Shown here in pieces: positions 59,439 through 64,000 of a DNA stretch of 64,000 nt. The notes under the pieces are model-generated. The model was given only the letters and a program-made list of their open reading frames with translations, searched no databases and was not told the origin of the DNA. The DNA comes from Nocardioides hwasunensis (GTDB taxonomy: Bacteria > Actinomycetota > Actinomycetes > Propionibacteriales > Nocardioidaceae): the NCBI RefSeq assembly GCF_014779665.1, contig NZ_JACXYY010000006.1, positions 1 to 64,000 of the forward strand, written 5' to 3'. The position numbers were made by a program, and so were the translations under genes. Within the stretch, counting starts at the first letter, position 1. Every line of letters starts with the position of its first letter.

Positions 59439-60491
59439 ATGAGTCAGCGGACCAGGGCGGGGATTCTCGCGCTGTGCCTGCTGGCCGTGCTGTGGGGGAC
59501 CGCCGCATTCGTGCCGCTTCCCTACGTCACCTACTACCCCGGACCGACGGTCGACATCCTCGCCAAGAACGGCGACCAGGAGACCGTCCAGGTCACGGGG
59601 CACCGGGCCTACTACGACGACGGCGAGATGAGGATGACGACGGTGTACGTCAGTCAGCCCCAGGAGCGCGTCACCCTGCCCACCCTGCTCAGGGCCTACT
59701 TCGACCCCGACGCGGCCGTGTGGCCGCGGTCCTCGATCTACGCCCCCGACGAGACCGACGAGTCGAGCGACCGTCAGTCCGCCGTGGCGATGGTGTCCTC
59801 GCAGGACACCGCGTTCGCCGCGGCGCTCACCGAGCTGGGGGAGGAGGTCGACCCGGTCGTCGAGGTCCTCGACGTCACCCCCGACCTCCCGGCGGCGAAG
59901 GTCCTGGAGGTGCGTGACGTCCTGCTCGAGGTCGGCGGCACGACCATCACCGAGCCGCAGGACGTGGTCGACGCCGTCTCCGGCGTGAAGGCAGGCGACC
60001 CGATCACCTTCGTGGTGCGCCGCGACGGCAAGCGGATGAGCGTCGAGATCACGCCCGAGCAGGTCGACGGCAAGCCGCGGGTCGGCATCACCCCGGGCGT
60101 CGGCTACGACTTCCCGTTCCAGGTGAAGGTCGACATCGCCGACAACATCGGCGGCCCCAGCGCCGGGTTGATGATGTCGCTCGCGATCTACGACACCCTC
60201 ACTCCCGGCTCCATGACCGACGGCGCCGACATCGCCGGCACCGGCACGATCACGCCGGACGGCAAGGTCGGCCCGATCGGCGGCATCCAGCAGAAGGTCG
60301 CCGCGGCCCGCGACGCCGGTGCCGAGCTCTTCTTCGTCCCCGCCGACAACTGCAACGGCGTCGGGGGAGTGGACACCGGCACGATGCGGCTCGCGAAGGC
60401 GACCACGATGCGCAACGCCGTCCAGACCCTCGCCGACTGGGTCGACGACCACGACGCCGCACTCCCCACCTGCGAGGACACCGACTCATGA
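59439..60491 (+). CDS. PDZ domain / Lon-like (S16) membrane serine protease
   Basis: A 350-residue protein with an N-terminal membrane anchor (AGILALCLLAVLWGTAAFV). A PDZ region (about residues 140-215: PAAKVLEVRDVLLEVGGTTI ... DPITFVVRRDGKRMSVEITP) is followed by a Lon-type protease domain with catalytic Ser in NIGGPSAGLMMSLAIYDTLT and Lys in IGGIQQKVAAARDAGAELFF. It corresponds to YlbL/Rv3194c-like proteins. It is translationally coupled to the next gene (ATGA). Confidence 0.9.
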   Translation: MSQRTRAGILALCLLAVLWGTAAFVPLPYVTYYPGPTVDILAKNGDQETVQVTGHRAYYDDGEMRMTTVYVSQPQERVTLPTLLRAYFDPDAAVWPRSSIYAPDETDESSDRQSAVAMVSSQDTAFAAALTELGEEVDPVVEVLDVTPDLPAAKVLEVRDVLLEVGGTTITEPQDVVDAVSGVKAGDPITFVVRRDGKRMSVEITPEQVDGKPRVGITPGVGYDFPFQVKVDIADNIGGPSAGLMMSLAIYDTLTPGSMTDGADIAGTGTITPDGKVGPIGGIQQKVAAARDAGAELFFVPADNCNGVGGVDTGTMRLAKATTMRNAVQTLADWVDDHDAALPTCEDTDS

Positions 60492-61129
60492 CCGAGCGAC
60501 CCGACGACCTGCCCGGCGAGATGGCCGCCGACGCCACCGTCCTGCCCGAGGACCCGGCCCTCGCTGCGGCCGTGCTGGAGATCGAGGCGCACGTCGCCCA
60601 GGACGGCTGGGACCAGCCGGCCCGGCTCTACGCGCTCGTCGACACCGCGAGCCTGGTCGCCCAGGAGCCGGCGCTGGCCGCCGCGATGTCGATCGACGGT
60701 CCCGGCGACGACGGCTCCTTCACCTCGATCGAGCAGGAGGGCCTGCCCCCCGGGCAGGCGCTCGAGGAGGCGCTCCACACGATCGCGTGGCCCGACAGCG
60801 TCAGCGGCTGCGCGGCCGTCATCGAGCGCCTCGTGCTGCCGCCCGACGTCGACGACGACATCCCCGACGACCCGAAGGCCGCCGAGCTGTTCGCACGCGA
60901 GCACCCCGACCGCCAGGAGGTCCGGATGGTGGCCGGCGTGACCCGCGCCGGTGCGTCGTACTGCGCCCTCCGGCTGCGCGCGCACGACGACGAGCAGTCG
61001 GTCGTCAACGGCACCGAGCTGGTCCCCGGGCTCCTCGAGCTCCTCCACGCGACGCTGCACGACACCCCCCCGAACTCCCAGAACCACGACGACACACCCC
61101 CCGACACACCCGAGCAGGGACAGGCATGA
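60488..61129 (+). CDS. PPA1309-family protein
   Basis: A 213-residue cytoplasmic protein of the actinobacterial PPA1309 family, which occurs between the PDZ protease and UPF0182 genes. Visible are ALAAAVLEIEAHVAQDGWDQ, RLYALVDTASLVAQEP, the DDGSFTSIEQEGLPPGQALE region, and HTIAWPDSVSGCAAVIERLV. The C-terminal 30 residues are disordered (Asp/Pro/Thr). No catalytic motif is known. ATGA overlaps at both ends. Confidence 0.85.
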   Translation: MTERPDDLPGEMAADATVLPEDPALAAAVLEIEAHVAQDGWDQPARLYALVDTASLVAQEPALAAAMSIDGPGDDGSFTSIEQEGLPPGQALEEALHTIAWPDSVSGCAAVIERLVLPPDVDDDIPDDPKAAELFAREHPDRQEVRMVAGVTRAGASYCALRLRAHDDEQSVVNGTELVPGLLELLHATLHDTPPNSQNHDDTPPDTPEQGQA

Positions 61130-64000
61130 GCTCTCCTTTCAACAGACCAGGCGGACCGACCGGACCCGACGGCCCCCAGCGGCCCGGCGGGCAGGGAGGA
61201 GGCGGTGGCCAGGGCGGTCCCGGCGGCTCGGGTGGACCACGGTCCGCGGCGCCGTCGCGCCGGCCCGGCGCGCTCGTCATCACCGCGATCATCCTGATCC
61301 TCCTCTTCATGCTGCTCAGCGGCTTCGCGTCCTTCTGGACCGAGCGCCTGTGGTTCGGCTCGGTCGGCTACCGCGAGGTGTTCACGACCCTGCTGCTCAC
61401 CCGGATCGGGCTGTTCCTCGTGTTCGCCGGCCTGATGGCGGCCACCGTCGCGGTGACCCTCGCGATGGCCTACCGCTTCCGCCCGGTCCTGTGGCCGGGC
61501 ATGCCGGGCATGCCCGACGACGGCATGGACCGCTACCGCGAGGTGCTCGTGCCGCGGATGGGCTGGGTCATCGCGGCGGCGGCCGTGATCATGGGTCTCT
61601 TCGCGGGAGCCTCCGCGACGGGTCAGTGGCGCAGCTACTCGCTGTGGCAGCACAGCCAGTCGTTCGGCACCAAGGACCCCTACTTCGGCAAGGACGTCGG
61701 GTTCTACGTCTTCGAGCTGCCGTTCTGGCACTACCTCGTCGACTACGCGATGGCCCTCGCGGTGATCGGCCTGCTGGCCACCATCTTGATGAACTACCTC
61801 TTCGGTGGCATCCGGCTCTCCGCGCGACCCGGCGAGCGGCTCACCAGCGCCGCCCAGATCCAGGTGTCGTCGCTGCTGGCGATGTTCGTCATCTTCAAGG
61901 CGGTCGACTACTGGCTCGACCGCTTCGACCTGGTCACCACCACCGGCTCGATCTTCACCGGCATGGGCTACACCGACGACAAGGCGGTGCTCCCGGCCAA
62001 GGAGATCCTGGCCGGCATCGCGATCGTCTGCGCGATCCTGTTCCTCGCCAACATCTGGCGCCGCACCTGGCTGCTGCCCTCGGTCGGCGTCGCGCTGTTC
62101 GCGCTGTCGGCGATCATCCTCGGCCTGATCGTGCCGACCCTCGTCCAGGCGCTGCGGGTCAACCCCAACGTGCCCGATCGCGAGGGTCCCTACCTCGCGA
62201 AGAACATCGAGGCGACGCGCCAGGCGTTCATGCTCGACCAGATCGAGGAGGAGCGCTTCACGGGCACGCCGCTGGGCCAGGACGGACGGCTCCAGGCTGT
62301 GGACGGCATCACCTCCTCGGTGCCCCTGGTGGACCCGAAGGTCGTCAGCCAGACCTTCCAGCTGCAGCAGCAGGTCCGTCCGTACTACTCGGTCGGCGAC
62401 GTGCTCGACGTCGACCGCTACAACCTCGGCGGCATCGACCGCGCGATCGTGCTCGGCGTGCGCGAGCTCGACCAGGACGGCATCGCGCAGGACAACCAGA
62501 CGTGGGCCAACCTGCACACCGTCTACACCCACGGCAACGGGATCATCGCGGCGTACGCCAACCAGCGTCCCGAGGACGACGAGCGCCAGTCCACCAGCGT
62601 CCAGTGGGCCGAGGGTCAGGAGGCCAACCAGAATGCACTGTCGAGCATGTCCGACGGCTACGAGTCGCGCGTCTACTACGGCGAGATGAGCCCGACGTAC
62701 AGCATCGTGGGCTCGCGTCCCAACGCCTCGCCGATCGAGCTCGACCTCACCACCGACTCCACCACGACGGACGCGGCGGACGAGGAGGACCGGGCCACGA
62801 CCTACACCGGCCAGGGTGGGGTGCCGATCGGCAACATCTTCAACAAGCTGCTCTACGCCGTGAAGTACTCCGAGCCCAACCTGATCCTCTCGGGGCGGGT
62901 GCACGCGGACTCCAAGATCCTCTACGACCGCAAGCCGCGCGAGATGGTCGAGAAGGTCGCTCCGTGGCTGACCGTCGACTCCGATCCCTTCCCGGCCGTC
63001 ATCGACGGGCGCATCCAGTGGATCCTCGACGGCTACACCACCACCGACAAGTACCCCGGCTCACAGCGGGCGTCCTTCGAGACGATGACCGAGGACGCGC
63101 TGCAGGACGACAACGCGTTCGCCACGCTGCCGACCGACGAGGTCAACTACCTGCGCAACTCGGTGAAGGCGACCGTCGACGCCTACGACGGCACGGTGAC
63201 GCTCTACGCGTGGGACGACGAGGACCCGATCCTCAAGGCCTGGTCGGAGGTCTTCCCCGGCACCGTGCAGCCGAAGGACGCCATCCCGGACTCGCTGATG
63301 CCGCACCTGCGCTACCCGGAGGACCTGTTCAAGGCCCAGCGCTACCAGTACCAGCGCTACCACATCACCGAGGCGCAGGCATGGCTCGAGGGCTCCGAGC
63401 GCTGGGAGGCGCCGAAGGACCCGCAGGCCACGGACAAGCGGCAGCCGCCCTACCGGCTGTTCACCGACAACGACGGCAACCAGACCTGGTCGCTCACCTC
63501 GGTCTACGTGTGGCCCAAGCGCGACAAGCTGGCCTCCTTCATGGAGGTCAACAGCGACGCCACGTCGGACGACTACGGCAAGATCTCGGTCAAGGAGCTG
63601 CCTGACGAGGGCACCGACGGACCGCGCCTGATCGCGAACACGCTCAGCACCGACGACGAGGTCCGCGACAAGCTGCTGCCCTACACCAACGGTGACGCCG
63701 ACATCATCTACGGCAACCTGCTCACCCTGCCGGTGGCCGACAGCTTCATGTACGTCCAGCCGCTCTACACCCGACGGCAGAACGAGTCGGCGTTCCCGGT
63801 CCTGACGTTCGTCCTGGTGTCCTACAAGGGCAACGTCGGCATCGGCACCACGCTGACGGCCGCGATCGGCGACGCGCTGGACGCCTCGTCGAACGGCGGG
63901 TCCTCCGACGGCGGTGACGGTGGGGACGGCGGGTCGACCGAGACGCCGACCGAGTCCCCGACCGCCGAGCCGACCGAGACGCCCTCGGGCGAGCCGTCGA
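61126..64000 (+). CDS. UPF0182 family large membrane protein (C-terminus beyond window)
   Basis: At least 958 residues are in view and the frame is still open at base 64000. A Gly/Pro/Arg-rich N-terminus (residues 1-50) is followed by about seven helices (from ALVITAIILILLFMLLSGFA to LLPSVGVALFALSAIILGLI, roughly 50-345). The large extracytoplasmic domain contains LRVNPNVPDREGPYLAKNIE, GGVPIGNIFNKLLYAVKYSE, RKPREMVEKVAPWLTVDSDP and MPHLRYPEDLFKAQRYQYQR, all UPF0182 hallmarks. The end is an acidic Ser/Thr/Pro/Glu repeat. Function is unknown; it is the last gene of the protease-PPA1309 operon and is syntenic with Rv3193c. Confidence 0.93.
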   Translation, partial: MSSPFNRPGGPTGPDGPQRPGGQGGGGGQGGPGGSGGPRSAAPSRRPGALVITAIILILLFMLLSGFASFWTERLWFGSVGYREVFTTLLLTRIGLFLVFAGLMAATVAVTLAMAYRFRPVLWPGMPGMPDDGMDRYREVLVPRMGWVIAAAAVIMGLFAGASATGQWRSYSLWQHSQSFGTKDPYFGKDVGFYVFELPFWHYLVDYAMALAVIGLLATILMNYLFGGIRLSARPGERLTSAAQIQVSSLLAMFVIFKAVDYWLDRFDLVTTTGSIFTGMGYTDDKAVLPAKEILAGIAIVCAILFLANIWRRTWLLPSVGVALFALSAIILGLIVPTLVQALRVNPNVPDREGPYLAKNIEATRQAFMLDQIEEERFTGTPLGQDGRLQAVDGITSSVPLVDPKVVSQTFQLQQQVRPYYSVGDVLDVDRYNLGGIDRAIVLGVRELDQDGIAQDNQTWANLHTVYTHGNGIIAAYANQRPEDDERQSTSVQWAEGQEANQNALSSMSDGYESRVYYGEMSPTYSIVGSRPNASPIELDLTTDSTTTDAADEEDRATTYTGQGGVPIGNIFNKLLYAVKYSEPNLILSGRVHADSKILYDRKPREMVEKVAPWLTVDSDPFPAVIDGRIQWILDGYTTTDKYPGSQRASFETMTEDALQDDNAFATLPTDEVNYLRNSVKATVDAYDGTVTLYAWDDEDPILKAWSEVFPGTVQPKDAIPDSLMPHLRYPEDLFKAQRYQYQRYHITEAQAWLEGSERWEAPKDPQATDKRQPPYRLFTDNDGNQTWSLTSVYVWPKRDKLASFMEVNSDATSDDYGKISVKELPDEGTDGPRLIANTLSTDDEVRDKLLPYTNGDADIIYGNLLTLPVADSFMYVQPLYTRRQNESAFPVLTFVLVSYKGNVGIGTTLTAAIGDALDASSNGGSSDGGDGGDGGSTETPTESPTAEPTETPSGEPS

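Overview
The window is very GC-rich actinobacterial chromosome. It has strong third-position GC bias, many GTG starts, ATGA/GTGA overlaps, and actinobacterial marker families: WhiB7, AdnA/AdnB, UvrD2, mycoredoxin, UPF0182 and a DUF222/HNH '13E12' protein. Family composition and the dispersed 'TTTCGACACGCTCGCTG' palindromic element suggest Nocardioides or another Nocardioidaceae. The genus is an inference from sequence style, not a search.

Layout. 1-3.8 kb is scrambled accessory DNA: a partial IS3-type element abutting a DUF222/HNH gene, palindromic repeats, one intact GNAT gene and two decayed GNAT genes. 3.9-17.4 kb is a dense plus-strand catabolic block: UraA-type permease, three-subunit molybdenum hydroxylase, CoxG-like protein, amidase, then HyuA/HyuB-type ATP-dependent hydrolase subunits behind a structured, palindrome-rich leader. 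17.4-24.2 kb holds housekeeping and signalling genes: a lipoprotein, a histidine kinase/LuxR-regulator pair, an RCK_C plus ArsB/NhaD-type transporter operon, an SDR and a small kinase. 24.4-26.4 kb encodes a carbamate-kinase-family protein and a barbiturase/cyanurate-hydrolase-family ring-opening enzyme. Together with the 3.9-11.3 kb genes these can spell out an oxidative pyrimidine pathway (uracil to barbiturate to ureidomalonate to malonate plus urea).

26.5-39.9 kb is a conserved actinobacterial DNA-repair and redox neighbourhood: adnA, adnB, a purine nucleoside phosphorylase, nudC, mycoredoxin, uvrD2 and whiB7. WhiB7 is preceded by what reads as a complete attenuation leader: promoter, 61-codon upstream ORF, competing pairing and intrinsic terminator. 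56.0-64.0 kb continues that neighbourhood in the style of Mycobacterium Rv3193c-Rv3202c: SprT/YgjP metallopeptidase, NUDIX, zinc metalloprotease, MoaE, PDZ/Lon-like protease, PPA1309 and UPF0182 (running off the end).

Between them, 39.9-56.0 kb looks like inserted accessory metabolism. An eight-gene minus-strand operon carries a peptide-type ABC importer, a serine hydrolase, a BKACE-family enzyme, an L-carnitine-dehydrogenase-like enzyme and a hot-dog thioesterase, which together are a carnitine catabolism set. It is divergent from an IclR regulator coupled to an arylsulfatase and its own formylglycine-generating enzyme. No tRNA, rRNA or CRISPR array was recognised.
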